A stretch of 64,000 nucleotides of DNA, taken from contig JACKIV010000001.1 in NCBI GenBank assembly GCA_020638285.1, forward strand, positions 517,675 to 581,674. Reading direction: 5' to 3'. Made by a program: the position numbers and the translations under genes. The notes under the pieces are model-generated. The model was not told the origin of the DNA and made no database searches. It saw nothing but the letters and a program-made list of their open reading frames with translations. Source of the DNA: Rhodospirillales bacterium. Lineage in GTDB: Bacteria; Pseudomonadota; Alphaproteobacteria; Micavibrionales; Micavibrionaceae. This document shows positions 8,642-17,205 of this stretch, piece by piece. Within the stretch, counting starts at the first letter, position 1. Each line of letters begins with the position of its first letter.

Positions 8642-10276
8642 TCATGCCAGTCCGAAGGTCTTTCGGTCAGGCTTGTATTCGGGTTTGGCTTTCGGTGAAG
8701 CAAAAAGATGACCTTGTCCCAGTTGTGCGCCCATGTGGCGCATGCGATAGGCCTGACCTTCATCCTCGATCATTTCAGCAATAACCTTGATGTCCAGATC
8801 TCTCGCGCGTGCGATGAGATTTCGCACTCGATCCGCCTCGCGGGTCATGGTCTGGGCTCTGTGGACGTGCGGGCCGTCGATTTTCAGGTAATTGACGGGC
8901 AGGTGCTGGAGGCTGGTCATGAAGGCGGCGCTGAGTCCGAAATCGTCGAGACTGATTCCCACGCCGGAGGATTGGAGGTCTTTGACGATTTTGGAGATTC
9001 GTTCCAGTCCTGCGGATTTTTCCGGAACGGTGATTTCTAAAATCAGGCGGGGCGTCAGCGGGGCATGTTTTTTTAACATCTCCTGAAGTTTCAAAACAAA
9101 AGCATCGCTTTCGATGGAAATCGGGGACAGGTTAACCGAAAAACGGGTTCTTTGTCCGCCGGATTTGTAGTGCAGATAATTGATAACGCGCTCGAAAACC
9201 GCCAGATCGAAATCCTCGGCTAATCCGATGTCTTCTCCGAACGACACCCACTCGATGGCCGCCGGATCGTCCAGAAAGCGGGAGAGAATCTCGAAATGAT
9301 CGGCTTCGCGCGTGGTCAGATCGACAACGGGCTGGAAACACAGCTCGTATCGTTGCTGGTCGATCATGGTGCGGAACTGTCCGACTTTCCCGGCGTTTTC
9401 GGTCAGATATTCATCAAAGGCGGTTTGAAGGCTTTTGATCTCGCTTTCGTTTCCCCGGCGCTCGAATTCATTGACGGTATAGATAAGGGCTTTGGCCGTT
9501 TCGCGCTCGGTCATTTTTTTCAGGTCTGCCCGGACGGTGCGTGCGCGCAGGGGCATGCGGACGGTTTTTGCGCTCAGTCTGTCAAGCTGCCGCCGGAATT
9601 CGCTCATGTCCAGATCCACGCCGTGGAGAATGCCAAACCGTCCGCGTCCGATGGCTCCACCGCTTTGCCCGTCCACGGACCGGGCGGCCAGAAACGGCGT
9701 GACGACGGTGCTGAGTTCCCGCCAGAGGGTTTCGTCTTCCTGAAGTTTGGTCCGTTCCGGACCGCCGACATCCAGCAAGGTCAGGGCGATTTCCTGTCCC
9801 AGAGAGCGGGCAAGGGCTACGGCTTCGCGGGCGGCTTCGACGAATCCACCCTTTCCGATGATGATTCCGGCTTCGGCATTGGCCGAGATCGTCTCGCCGA
9901 TTCGGGCCATCAGAACGCTGGTAAAGCCCAGTGCGAGATAGAAAACGGAGGATTCGGGCAGAGTGATTCCATTGACAACGGCCTTGCGGTCCGCGCCCAG
10001 AGACTCATCAAGTGTAACAAGCAAGGGCCCGCATCGCTGGACCGGGCGGGCGCGGGTTCGCAGCGATTCGAGCAAGGGGCGGTCGTGTTCGGCAAACAGG
10101 CTGAGCCATTCGCGGTCGACGAGCGAACTGGCTTCCGCTCCGGTCACTCCTTTGATGGCACCCAGAGCATAGGAAACCCGTCCCTCGACACTTATTTCCA
10201 GAAGGAGATCTGCGGACGCAAAGGCAAAGGCCAGAAACCGGTCCCTCTGGGCCTTCAGTGAATGGTCGTCGGTCAT
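8642..10276 (-). CDS. Degenerate GGDEF-EAL protein with a PAS-like N-terminus
   Basis: The ATG at 10276 (MTDDHSLKAQ) gives 544 residues; the open frame continues upstream but shows no domain. Residues 1-120 look PAS-like. The middle has a GGDEF-like fold in which the signature is replaced by GRGRFGIL, so cyclase activity is unlikely. The C-terminal EAL domain keeps many catalytic positions: FEILSRF for EAL, SVNLSP, LEITVPE, LDDFG, YLKIDG, VIAEMIE and LGQGHLF. It may therefore hydrolyse or at least bind c-di-GMP. No membrane segment is seen. It is divergent from the xre gene across an AT-rich spacer. Confidence 0.85.
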   Translation of the reverse strand: MTDDHSLKAQRDRFLAFAFASADLLLEISVEGRVSYALGAIKGVTGAEASSLVDREWLSLFAEHDRPLLESLRTRARPVQRCGPLLVTLDESLGADRKAVVNGITLPESSVFYLALGFTSVLMARIGETISANAEAGIIIGKGGFVEAAREAVALARSLGQEIALTLLDVGGPERTKLQEDETLWRELSTVVTPFLAARSVDGQSGGAIGRGRFGILHGVDLDMSEFRRQLDRLSAKTVRMPLRARTVRADLKKMTERETAKALIYTVNEFERRGNESEIKSLQTAFDEYLTENAGKVGQFRTMIDQQRYELCFQPVVDLTTREADHFEILSRFLDDPAAIEWVSFGEDIGLAEDFDLAVFERVINYLHYKSGGQRTRFSVNLSPISIESDAFVLKLQEMLKKHAPLTPRLILEITVPEKSAGLERISKIVKDLQSSGVGISLDDFGLSAAFMTSLQHLPVNYLKIDGPHVHRAQTMTREADRVRNLIARARDLDIKVIAEMIEDEGQAYRMRHMGAQLGQGHLFASPKAKPEYKPDRKTFGLA

Positions 10277-10365
10277 CGAAAACACCGTTCCAGAAGCGCT
10301 TTCCTGCCGTTTCGGCGTCGAAAAGGCTGGGCTCAAGATTTGAGTATGCAGGAATTTTATTATTT

Positions 10366-10375
10366 TTTTATAAAA
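10366..10375. promoter_or_regulatory. Palindrome TTTTATAAAA, copy 1
   Basis: A perfect 10-bp palindrome, repeated identically at 10421-10430. The centres are 55 bp apart, about five helical turns. Both copies lie in the spacer between the EAL gene and the xre gene. They are candidate operators for the adjacent Xre protein; this is inference from position. Confidence 0.4.
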
Positions 10376-10393
10376 CAGCGTGCGGCATCCGCA

Positions 10394-10421
10394 TTGACTT
10401 CTAAAAAACATCATATATAAT
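10394..10421 (+). promoter_or_regulatory. Sigma-70-type promoter of the xre gene
   Basis: TTGACT (10394-10399) and a perfect TATAAT (10416-10421) are separated by 16 bases. The predicted transcript start near 10428 lies about 38 bases before the xre ATG. It is one of the closest matches to the consensus in the window. Confidence 0.7.
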
Positions 10422-10432
10422 TTTATAAAATT
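10419..10432. promoter_or_regulatory. Palindrome AATTTTATAAAATT overlapping the xre -10 box
   Basis: A perfect 14-bp palindrome containing the second TTTTATAAAA copy. It overlaps the end of the -10 box and the predicted start of transcription. A protein bound here would block the promoter, so autoregulation by the Xre protein is a reasonable guess. Confidence 0.45.
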
Positions 10433-10465
10433 AAATGAATTTTTTCGCGCAGAGATGTCCGGTCT

Positions 10466-10699
10466 ATGGAAAGCAAGGTCGACAGACAGATTGGAAAGAA
10501 CCTCAAACGGCTGCGCCGGGAATCGGGGTTTGCTCTGGTCGACGTGGCGCGGGCGCTGGGTGTGAGTTATCAACAGGTTCAGAAATACGAAACGGGCCGC
10601 AATCGTATTTCTGCGGCAAAACTGTATCTTCTCAAAGGTTTGTACGACGTTCCATATGGGGCGTTTTTTGAGGGGATTCCATACGTGAAAACGATGTGA
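10466..10699 (+). CDS. Small Xre-family helix-turn-helix regulator
   Basis: 77 residues made almost entirely of one HTH_3 domain: KNLKRLRRESGFALVDVA, then recognition-helix region SYQQVQKYETGRNRI and the closing ISAAKLYLLKGLY. This is the layout of short Cro/CI-like repressors seen singly in many alphaproteobacterial genomes. There is no toxin partner beside it: polA follows after about 110 bp. It has its own strong promoter with palindromes at the start site. Confidence 0.9.
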   Translation: MESKVDRQIGKNLKRLRRESGFALVDVARALGVSYQQVQKYETGRNRISAAKLYLLKGLYDVPYGAFFEGIPYVKTM

Positions 10700-10808
10700 A
10701 ATCCTATGCCAAACCAATCGATTTTGAGACGAGGAACAAGGCAACGATGGATCAAAATAAAGGGGGCAGGCTATTATAACCCTCTGGACGTCGCGCGTTG
10801 CATGGGCC

Positions 10809-13640
10809 ATGGTCAAGGACATGACAGACACACAGACCGACCCCGGAATCCTGCCGCAAGAAACCTTGTATCTGATCGACGGATCCGGGTTTATTTTCCG
10901 GGCTTATCATGCCATGCCGCCTTTGACCGCGCCGGACGGGACGCCTGTTGGCGCGGTTCTGGGTTTTTCCAATATGCTGGTCAAGCTCCTGAACGATTTT
11001 CAGGCCCGCCACATCGCTGTTGTGTTCGACGCGGCCCGCCGCAATTTCCGGTATGATATTTACCCGGAATACAAGGCCAACCGGGCCGAGACTCCCGAGG
11101 ATCTGATTCCCCAGTTTCCCCTGATTCGCGAGGCGACGCAGGCCTTTTCGGTTCCGGCTGTCGAACAGGAGGGTTTTGAGGCCGATGATTTGATCGCGGC
11201 CTATGCGCTCAAGGCGCGGAGCGAGGGGTATGAGGTGGTGATTGTGGGGTCTGACAAGGATCTGTATCAGTTGATCCGCGAAGGCGTCACAATGTACGAT
11301 CCGATGAAAAGCGCTTTTGTCGGTCTTGCGGACGTCGTGGAAAAATTCGGAGTTGCTCCGGAGCGAGTCATCGACGTTCAGGCGCTGGCGGGCGATTCCA
11401 CTGACAATATTCCGGGTGTGCCGGGAATTGGGGTCAAGACGGCGGCGCAGTTGATTGGTGAATATGGCTCGCTCGACGCTTTGCTGGAGCGGGCAGGAGA
11501 GATCAAACAGCCCAAACGGCGCGAGGCATTGATCCTTCATGCCGATGCGGCGCGTCTGTCCCGACGTTTGGTGACTCTGGATGAAAACGCGCCTTTGCCT
11601 GTGCCTGTGGAGACGCTGGAGGCTACGAATCCTGATACGCCGCAGCGTGTGGCCTTTCTGCAGAAAATGGGTTTCAAGTCCCTTCTGGCGCGTCTGGGGA
11701 AACAGGAGTCTGTCGGGGTTCCTGTTCGTGTGGACGATTTCCAGGTGCCAAAACCGCCGGATTCTGCTTTTCCCCCCGCGAGCGCGAATCGCTATACGCT
11801 CATTACCGATGCGGCGATGTTGCGCCTCTGGGCTGACGTGGCGCGGGAGCGCGGGGTTTTGGCGGTGGATACCGAAACGACAGGCCTGACGCCTGCAAAG
11901 GCTGCGCTGGTTGGAATTTCCCTGTGTTCGGAAATCGGGCAGGCGGCCTACATCCCGCTTGGACATGGCGGCGGCGAAAATACGGACCTGTTCGGCGATG
12001 CGCCGAATCCGGAAGACTCCGGCACCCCGCACGGCGCGCAGATGCCCATTTCCGAGGTTATGGAGATTTTGAAACCTGTTCTTGAAGATCCGTCCGTTCT
12101 CAAAATCGGCCACAATATCAAGTTCGACATGCAGATGTTTGCCGCGCATGGCGTGGACGTTTGCCCGGTGGATGATACGATGCTGATGTCCTACGTTCTG
12201 GACGGCACCGCCCATGGTCACGGGATGGACGAGTTGTCGGAACGTTTGTGCGGTCATAAAACCATCACGTATGACGAGATGACCGGGACGGGCAAGAAGC
12301 GGATTTCCTTTGCCCAGGTGCCGATTGACAAGGCGCTGGATTATGCCGCCGAAGATGCGGAAATTACGTTTCGTCTGCATAAAATTCTCAAGCCCCGCCT
12401 GACGCGGGAGCATGTCCTGCGCGTCTATGAAGACATTGAACGCCCCATTATTCCTGTTATTGCCCGGATGGAGCGCGCGGGCGTGCGGATTGATCCGGCG
12501 GTTCTCAAGGCTTTAAGCGCCGATTTCGGCGTGCGGCTTCAGGTTCTCGAGAACGAAATTCATGCCCTTGCCGGGCATCCGTTCAACGTGGCGTCGCCCC
12601 GTCAGGTCGGGGTTGTCCTGTTTGACGAAATGGGGCTTCAGGGGGGGAAGAAAACCAGAACCGGCGATTGGTCTACTTCTGCGGATATCCTGGAGTCTCT
12701 GGCCGAACAGGGTCATAAAGTCGTTGAGAAGATTCTCGATTGGCGGCAGCTGGCAAAGTTGCGTTCGACCTATACCGAGGCCTTGTTGGCTGAGATCAAT
12801 CCCGCGACAGGGCGCGTGCATACGTCATTTTCCATGGCTCTGACCAATACGGGGCGCCTGTCTTCGTCCGATCCGAATGTGCAGAACATCCCGATCCGTA
12901 CCGAGGAAGGCCGGAAAATCCGCGCGGCTTTTGTGGCGGAGCCGGGCTGGAAAATCCTGTCCGTTGATTATTCGCAGGTAGAACTGCGCCTTGCCGCCGC
13001 GCTGGCCGGGGTGGAAGCATTGAAAACAGCTTTTCAGAATAATGTCGATATTCATGCTTTGACGGCCTCTCAGGTCTTTGATGTGCCGATTGAATCCGTT
13101 ACCTCGGACCAGCGGCGTCAGGCCAAGACGATCAATTTTGGGATTATTTATGGAATCAGCGGTTTCGGTCTGGCCAGACAACTGGGGTGCGATGTGGGCG
13201 CGGCCAATGCCTTCATTCGGACCTATCTGGCGCGGTTTCCGGAACTGGGGGGCTATATGGAGGCACGCCGCGAGGAAGCTCGCAAATATGGATTTGTCAA
13301 AACGCTCTATGGGCGCAAGTGCGTTATCGGCGGCATTCATTCGAAGAATCAGGCAGAACGGGCTTTTGCAGAGCGTCAGGCCATCAATGCGCCGCTTCAG
13401 GGGGCCGCTGCCGATATTATGAAACTTGCCATGGGTCGTATGGCGGGCGCTTTGAAGGAAGCAGGTTTGCTCGCGCGGATGCTGCTTCAGGTTCATGACG
13501 AACTGGTGTTTGAAGTGCCGGAGGATGAGATCGAACAGACCGCCGCTCTGGCTCGGTCCGTCATGCAGTCAAGCGCCGATATCGGCGTGCCTTTGCTGGC
13601 CGAAGCCGGGTGGGGCGATAACTGGGCCGCTGCGCACTAG
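10809..13640 (+). CDS. polA: DNA polymerase I
   Basis: 943 residues with all three activities. The 5'-nuclease domain (about 1-300) starts with LYLIDGSGFIFRAYHAM. The 3'-5' exonuclease domain keeps the catalytic DxE (AVDTETTG, Asp354 and Glu356), so proofreading is probably intact. The polymerase domain has motif A VDYSQVELR (about 718-726), motif B RRQAKTINFGIIYG and motif C QVHDELVFE. Starts at 10809 and 10821 are both possible. A TATTAT/TATAAC element at about 10772-10779 is a possible -10 box, with no good -35. It works in repair and Okazaki fragment processing. Confidence 0.97.
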   Translation: MVKDMTDTQTDPGILPQETLYLIDGSGFIFRAYHAMPPLTAPDGTPVGAVLGFSNMLVKLLNDFQARHIAVVFDAARRNFRYDIYPEYKANRAETPEDLIPQFPLIREATQAFSVPAVEQEGFEADDLIAAYALKARSEGYEVVIVGSDKDLYQLIREGVTMYDPMKSAFVGLADVVEKFGVAPERVIDVQALAGDSTDNIPGVPGIGVKTAAQLIGEYGSLDALLERAGEIKQPKRREALILHADAARLSRRLVTLDENAPLPVPVETLEATNPDTPQRVAFLQKMGFKSLLARLGKQESVGVPVRVDDFQVPKPPDSAFPPASANRYTLITDAAMLRLWADVARERGVLAVDTETTGLTPAKAALVGISLCSEIGQAAYIPLGHGGGENTDLFGDAPNPEDSGTPHGAQMPISEVMEILKPVLEDPSVLKIGHNIKFDMQMFAAHGVDVCPVDDTMLMSYVLDGTAHGHGMDELSERLCGHKTITYDEMTGTGKKRISFAQVPIDKALDYAAEDAEITFRLHKILKPRLTREHVLRVYEDIERPIIPVIARMERAGVRIDPAVLKALSADFGVRLQVLENEIHALAGHPFNVASPRQVGVVLFDEMGLQGGKKTRTGDWSTSADILESLAEQGHKVVEKILDWRQLAKLRSTYTEALLAEINPATGRVHTSFSMALTNTGRLSSSDPNVQNIPIRTEEGRKIRAAFVAEPGWKILSVDYSQVELRLAAALAGVEALKTAFQNNVDIHALTASQVFDVPIESVTSDQRRQAKTINFGIIYGISGFGLARQLGCDVGAANAFIRTYLARFPELGGYMEARREEARKYGFVKTLYGRKCVIGGIHSKNQAERAFAERQAINAPLQGAAADIMKLAMGRMAGALKEAGLLARMLLQVHDELVFEVPEDEIEQTAALARSVMQSSADIGVPLLAEAGWGDNWAAAH

Positions 13641-13641
13641 C

Positions 13642-13671
13642 TTGACAACGAATCTTGAGAGTGTCTTATGA
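13642..13671 (+). promoter_or_regulatory. Possible promoter after polA
   Basis: TTGACA (13642-13647) starts just after the polA stop and is followed 18 bases later by TTATGA (13666-13671). The -35 is perfect and the -10 is weak. It would drive the small gene at 13746. Confidence 0.35.
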
Positions 13672-13745
13672 ATTGGGGCGGGCTCAGGTGTGTGCCACCA
13701 TGATCCTGGTTTGGGTGTTCTTTGAAAAGCAGAAAAGGAAAAATC

Positions 13746-14084
13746 ATGCCGTTCGCCGATGAAAAAGGTATTTTGATCAAGGATCCTTTTGGGGCCTGCC
13801 CGGTTGTCACAACAACGGTTCCGGGCGTTTCCCTGAACGATCTGGCCAGAAAATCCATTGCATGGCTCGAAACGTCTCGTCGTCCGGCTCTGACATTGAG
13901 TGCAGGCGGGATAATGGTTGATGTTCGCAAAGGCATGTCTTCTGACGATATTCGCACGGCCTTTGGGGACGCTGCCAATACCCGCAGGCCGGGGGATAGA
14001 TCCGGAATGACGGTGCAAGACAAGTCTTCCGAACCAGAAGACGTCTGGGATATCGGAGCGTTTCTGAAGCAGCGCCCCTACTGA
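13746..14084 (+). CDS. Hypothetical protein
   Basis: 112 residues from the ATG at 13746, preceded by AAAAGGAAA. No signal peptide or membrane segment is seen. The sequence has hydrophobic strands (ACPVVTTTVPGVSL, PALTLSAGGIMVDV) and a charged C-terminal part with an aromatic end (DVWDIGAFL). I do not recognise it. It is convergent with fliL and overlaps its 3' end by 7 bp. Confidence 0.6.
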   Translation: MPFADEKGILIKDPFGACPVVTTTVPGVSLNDLARKSIAWLETSRRPALTLSAGGIMVDVRKGMSSDDIRTAFGDAANTRRPGDRSGMTVQDKSSEPEDVWDIGAFLKQRPY

Positions 14085-14647
14085 ATCAAAATTTCCTGAA
14101 ACAGGACATCGCGGATTTTCGTGGGCGCGGCGGCGGCGTTGACGCGGGCCAGAAGCTCCATCTGAAGGCGGTAAATTCCGGCGGAGCCACGCAGGTCTTT
14201 CGGGCGCAGTTCCCGCAGATATGTTTGAAACTGGTCGATCACGCGCGGCATGACGGCCTCGACCGCTGCCTTGTCGGCTTCGCTCGTCAGTTCGAGTTGG
14301 ACCTTGAGTTTGAGATAATTCTGCTTCGTTCCTTCGGCGCTTAGATTCACAATCATGTCGGGGATAGGCAGGAAAACTGCTGTTTCGGAAACGGCTTCGC
14401 CATGCGGATCGGCCTCACCGTGTTCTTCTGTTGTGTGTTCGACCCCTTCCCTGGGCGCCATGAATTTATCAATCATGCCCGTGAAGTAAAGTCCTGCGCC
14501 CACGCCCCCCAGAATAAACAGCGGCAACACCACGAATAAAATGGCCTTTTTCGCGTTGAATCCCGACGATTCTCCGGGTTGGTCCACCGTCGCTTCTTCG
14601 TCTCCACCTTCAAGAGAGGGTTCGATCTTTTTTTTGTCTTCGGCCAT
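14078..14647 (-). CDS. fliL: Flagellar basal-body-associated protein FliL
   Basis: 189 residues in the FliL layout: an acidic cytoplasmic N-terminus, a single transmembrane helix (about 35-56), a His/Glu-rich linker, and a periplasmic domain beginning VFLPIPDMIVNLSA and ending with LREL, RLQMELLARVN and VLFQEILIQ. FliL surrounds the stator and supports torque. No other flagellar gene is within the window, although fliL is commonly followed by fliM in alphaproteobacteria. With the TipF-like gene at 22.7 kb it suggests the cell is flagellated. Confidence 0.9.
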   Translation of the reverse strand: MAEDKKKIEPSLEGGDEEATVDQPGESSGFNAKKAILFVVLPLFILGGVGAGLYFTGMIDKFMAPREGVEHTTEEHGEADPHGEAVSETAVFLPIPDMIVNLSAEGTKQNYLKLKVQLELTSEADKAAVEAVMPRVIDQFQTYLRELRPKDLRGSAGIYRLQMELLARVNAAAAPTKIRDVLFQEILIQ

Positions 14648-14912
14648 GGGAAACCCCTTCGGATTCTTTATGAACTTGGGGAGGAATTATACTCTTTTGG
14701 ACGAGGTAAGGGAACAGTCCTGCACGTCAAAAAATCAGGAAACCGTGAGGAAGGGAAAAATTTTCTGTGGATTATGGAAGGCATGGCTTTGGCGTCTCTT
14801 GACCCGTTGGCGTATAGGCTGCTAAGGGGAGTCTTGTATCTGCGGATTGTTCAGACGGATTTGTCGCCGGGCTTGTGTGCCGGGCCTGTTTTTTTCAAAG
14901 GAGCCGTAAACC

Positions 14913-15152
14913 GTGTCCTCCCATATTCATGCCGCGCTTTCCGAATTGTCTGCTTCTGTGGAGCGACTGGATCGTGTGCTTGCGGCCCGTTTGCGGAAAA
15001 AGTCAGAGCCTGATCTGTTTTCCACAGCCGAAAAGTCTACGCAGACGGCGATCGTTACGACATTGAACGGAAAAGTCATTGATGCGGCGCGCATGGCGCG
15101 GGCCGTGGATCGGGCGATTGAAAAAGTTGAAATGCTCCTGCGCGAAGGGTGA
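14913..15152 (+). CDS. Small coiled-coil protein preceding zapA (DUF4164-like)
   Basis: A GTG start at 14913 follows a strong ribosome binding site (AAAGGAG). 79 residues, largely helical with heptad-like spacing (ALSELSASVERLDRVLAARL and ARAVDRAIEKVEMLL). Small coiled-coil proteins of this kind are common directly before zapA in alphaproteobacteria. Its stop lies 7 bp before the zapA ATG, so the two are cotranscribed. A role with ZapA in division is inferred from the pairing only. Confidence 0.7.
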   Translation: MSSHIHAALSELSASVERLDRVLAARLRKKSEPDLFSTAEKSTQTAIVTTLNGKVIDAARMARAVDRAIEKVEMLLREG

Positions 15153-15159
15153 TGTTGTT

Positions 15160-15558
15160 ATGGAAGATGTAAAGCTTGCCATTAATGGCCGGATGTATGC
15201 CATTGCCTGCGACGATGGGCAGGAGCGTCGCGTGTCGATGTTGGGGCGCTATATCGACGCCAGATTGAAGGAAATCGGGCGCGCGGGCGGGGCGTCGAAC
15301 GAATCGCACCTTCTGGTCCTGACGGCTTTGGTCCTTGCGGATGAAATTCATGATTTGCGCGAAGATCTGGAAAATACGATGCGCGCCCTGCGCCTCAAAA
15401 ATATAGAGGCCGCCAAGAGGGAGTCGGAAAGTCCGGAGAATGCAAAAATGTCCGCGAATTCAAGCGATTCTGCGGATCTGCAGATCGCAGACGCCATCAA
15501 CGGGATCGCCCGGAAAATCGCCGCAATTGCTGATCGGGTGGATCAGAAAGCTGCCTGA
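15160..15558 (+). CDS. zapA: Cell division protein ZapA
   Basis: The ATG at 15160 gives 132 residues. The N-terminal ZapA domain has the sequence KLAINGRMYAIACDDGQE followed by the helix VSMLGRYIDARLKEIG, then a long coiled coil (LLVLTALVLADEIHDLREDLE). ZapA binds and bundles FtsZ at midcell. The C-terminal 50 residues are a linker plus another helix, longer than in E. coli. The 6S RNA often found just after zapA is not seen: only 29 bp separate it from the next, convergent gene. Confidence 0.9.
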   Translation: MEDVKLAINGRMYAIACDDGQERRVSMLGRYIDARLKEIGRAGGASNESHLLVLTALVLADEIHDLREDLENTMRALRLKNIEAAKRESESPENAKMSANSSDSADLQIADAINGIARKIAAIADRVDQKAA

Positions 15559-15587
15559 GTTGGTTCGCCAGACAGGTCCGTTGTTGC

Positions 15588-16940
15588 CTATGGCTGGGCA
15601 GGTGAGCTTTCTTCGCCTTCGGTTGTTTCCTCCTCGACGATTCCGCGCCTGCGGTTTCTGCGCTCCCTTGCTTTTTCCCGGGCGTGTTTGAGCGCCTGTT
15701 TTTCGGGAGTTAACTCCCATTCCGGACGTTCAAGGACCGCATCTGCCTCGCGGCGCTGGCGTTCCTGCTCGCGCCTGGCTGCTGCGCCGGGATCTTTGTC
15801 GCTGACATCCGAGTGAATCGACTCGACAACGCGTTCAAAGGTCTTGGCGTTGCGTGCCCATGTCAGAAAATCGTTTGTCCGGGCCGGAGTCAGCATGGCC
15901 ACCAGGTAATAATAATCATCTTCGACCAGAACCGCCGACCAGATTTCATAGCCGATCACCCGTTGAAAATCGTCAGCGGACGTTCCGGTATAGGCCTCGA
16001 CCGTCGCTGCGCGAATTTCCGGCTGGAATTGAAAGGTTGTGATCAATTCGATGCGCTCTCCGGTCTGAAAATCGCTCCGGCTTGCGATTCGGTTCCGGAG
16101 CCTGGCAATCTCCTCCTTGACCGAAACGCCTTCCTGTTTCCGGGAAATGACCTGAACATCGATTTGTCCGGTGAGGATCCTCATATCTGACGAACTGATA
16201 AGCGTGGCCTCCATCCGCTCCAGAGAACTGACCCCCGGCGACCGTGCAGCCCAGGAAATCGGGTATTCAAATTCGATCAAATCCAGAAAGACATAGTGGT
16301 CCAGAATTTCCACAGGTCTGCGCTCCGGGTTGGTCAGGGTAAAAGAGTGAATGCACCCGGCCTGCATGGCTTTTTCTTCGGTCCAGAAATCGTAGGGGAC
16401 GAAATATCGTGCCAGAATGACCCGGGTTCCCACGACTTCTGCGATGGTTCGGACGACGTAACTGATGTCTTTTTCGATATAGACGTAGATGGCTTCAACC
16501 TTGGTATCTGAAATAACATCCATGCCTTCGAGTGTGTAGCCGTTGCTCAGGATAAAATTCGTAAACCAGTTTTTTGCTGAAATCTCGTAATTGAGTTGTG
16601 AGGCTTCGATGGAAAAGCTGCTTCGTTTGTCGAGTTTCGGGGGGCTGTAGTATCGTACGATTTCTCCCAGAACCACTTTGCTGACCCGGAGTTCCCCCAG
16701 TCCTGCGTCCTTGGACATCACCCAGCCCTTGGGCAAGCGGACACTGTAGGCCAGATTCAAATCCCCTGCCGGGACGGCCTCGTGGATGTCTGTTTGGGAG
16801 GCAAGGGATTCGGGTGGAATTGTGCTGATCTGTGGCATCGGGCGGGCCTTGAGGACATCGAACTCCTGAGCCTGTGCGGATGCCTGGATCAGAAAGAGGG
16901 CTAATCCTAGAAGGCTCATTTTTAACAAATACTTATGCAT
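15588..16940 (-). CDS. Exported protein of unknown function
   Basis: 450 residues with a clear signal peptide (hydrophobic core LLGLALFLIQ, cleavage near SAQAQ at about residue 24). The mature part is rich in beta-strand patterns and aromatic pairs (DDYYYLVAML). The last 70 residues are strongly charged and helical (REQERQRREAD, REKARERRNRRR), ending in an acidic tail. It has no visible enzyme motif. It is monocistronic, convergent with zapA and divergent from phaA. I do not recognise the family. Confidence 0.75.
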   Translation of the reverse strand: MHKYLLKMSLLGLALFLIQASAQAQEFDVLKARPMPQISTIPPESLASQTDIHEAVPAGDLNLAYSVRLPKGWVMSKDAGLGELRVSKVVLGEIVRYYSPPKLDKRSSFSIEASQLNYEISAKNWFTNFILSNGYTLEGMDVISDTKVEAIYVYIEKDISYVVRTIAEVVGTRVILARYFVPYDFWTEEKAMQAGCIHSFTLTNPERRPVEILDHYVFLDLIEFEYPISWAARSPGVSSLERMEATLISSSDMRILTGQIDVQVISRKQEGVSVKEEIARLRNRIASRSDFQTGERIELITTFQFQPEIRAATVEAYTGTSADDFQRVIGYEIWSAVLVEDDYYYLVAMLTPARTNDFLTWARNAKTFERVVESIHSDVSDKDPGAAARREQERQRREADAVLERPEWELTPEKQALKHAREKARERRNRRRGIVEEETTEGEESSPAQP

Positions 16941-17132
16941 TATTTATCCGACTCCCATGCCTCTGTATGTTCAGGGCTTTCATTCTAACATAAGTCGGGT
17001 GCCCTCGTCATCTGGAACCCTGTTTCTGTCGGGGCTGCTCTTGTCTTTCTCTGTAAGTTTTGCCCTGCAAGTGATGCGTTGCAGCATGCGCGCCCTCTTG
17101 CGGGAGGGGCCTCCTCGTGCGAAAACATTTGG

Positions 17133-17152
17133 CGAACGTTCGATCGTTCGAT
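17133..17152. repeat. Palindrome and tandem octamer upstream of phaA
   Basis: CGAACGTTCG (17133-17142) is a perfect 10-bp palindrome. It runs into two tandem copies of CGTTCGAT (17137-17144 and 17145-17152). It lies about 55-75 bp before the phaA ATG, a position suited to a regulator site. Which protein binds is unknown. Confidence 0.4.
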
Positions 17153-17205
17153 TCGTCTTCGGTCTTTTCATTGTTTTTCTTTCAACCATCGGGATGGTAC
17201 ACACC

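Noticed and set aside
10752..12413. A 553-codon open frame on the minus strand across polA
   Set aside because: It is antisense to a clear DNA polymerase I gene, its protein is rich in Arg and His as expected from a shadow frame, and it has no domain.
14858..14890. GCCGGGC repeated before a T run upstream of the zapA operon, looking like a terminator
   Set aside because: The two copies are direct, not inverted, so they cannot form a stem.
14579..15013. A 144-codon plus-strand frame between fliL and zapA
   Set aside because: It overlaps the fliL start antisense and runs into the DUF4164-like gene in another frame; no ribosome binding site or domain.
15559..15587. Search for 6S RNA downstream of zapA
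   Set aside because: Only 29 bp remain before the convergent gene, too short for 6S RNA.
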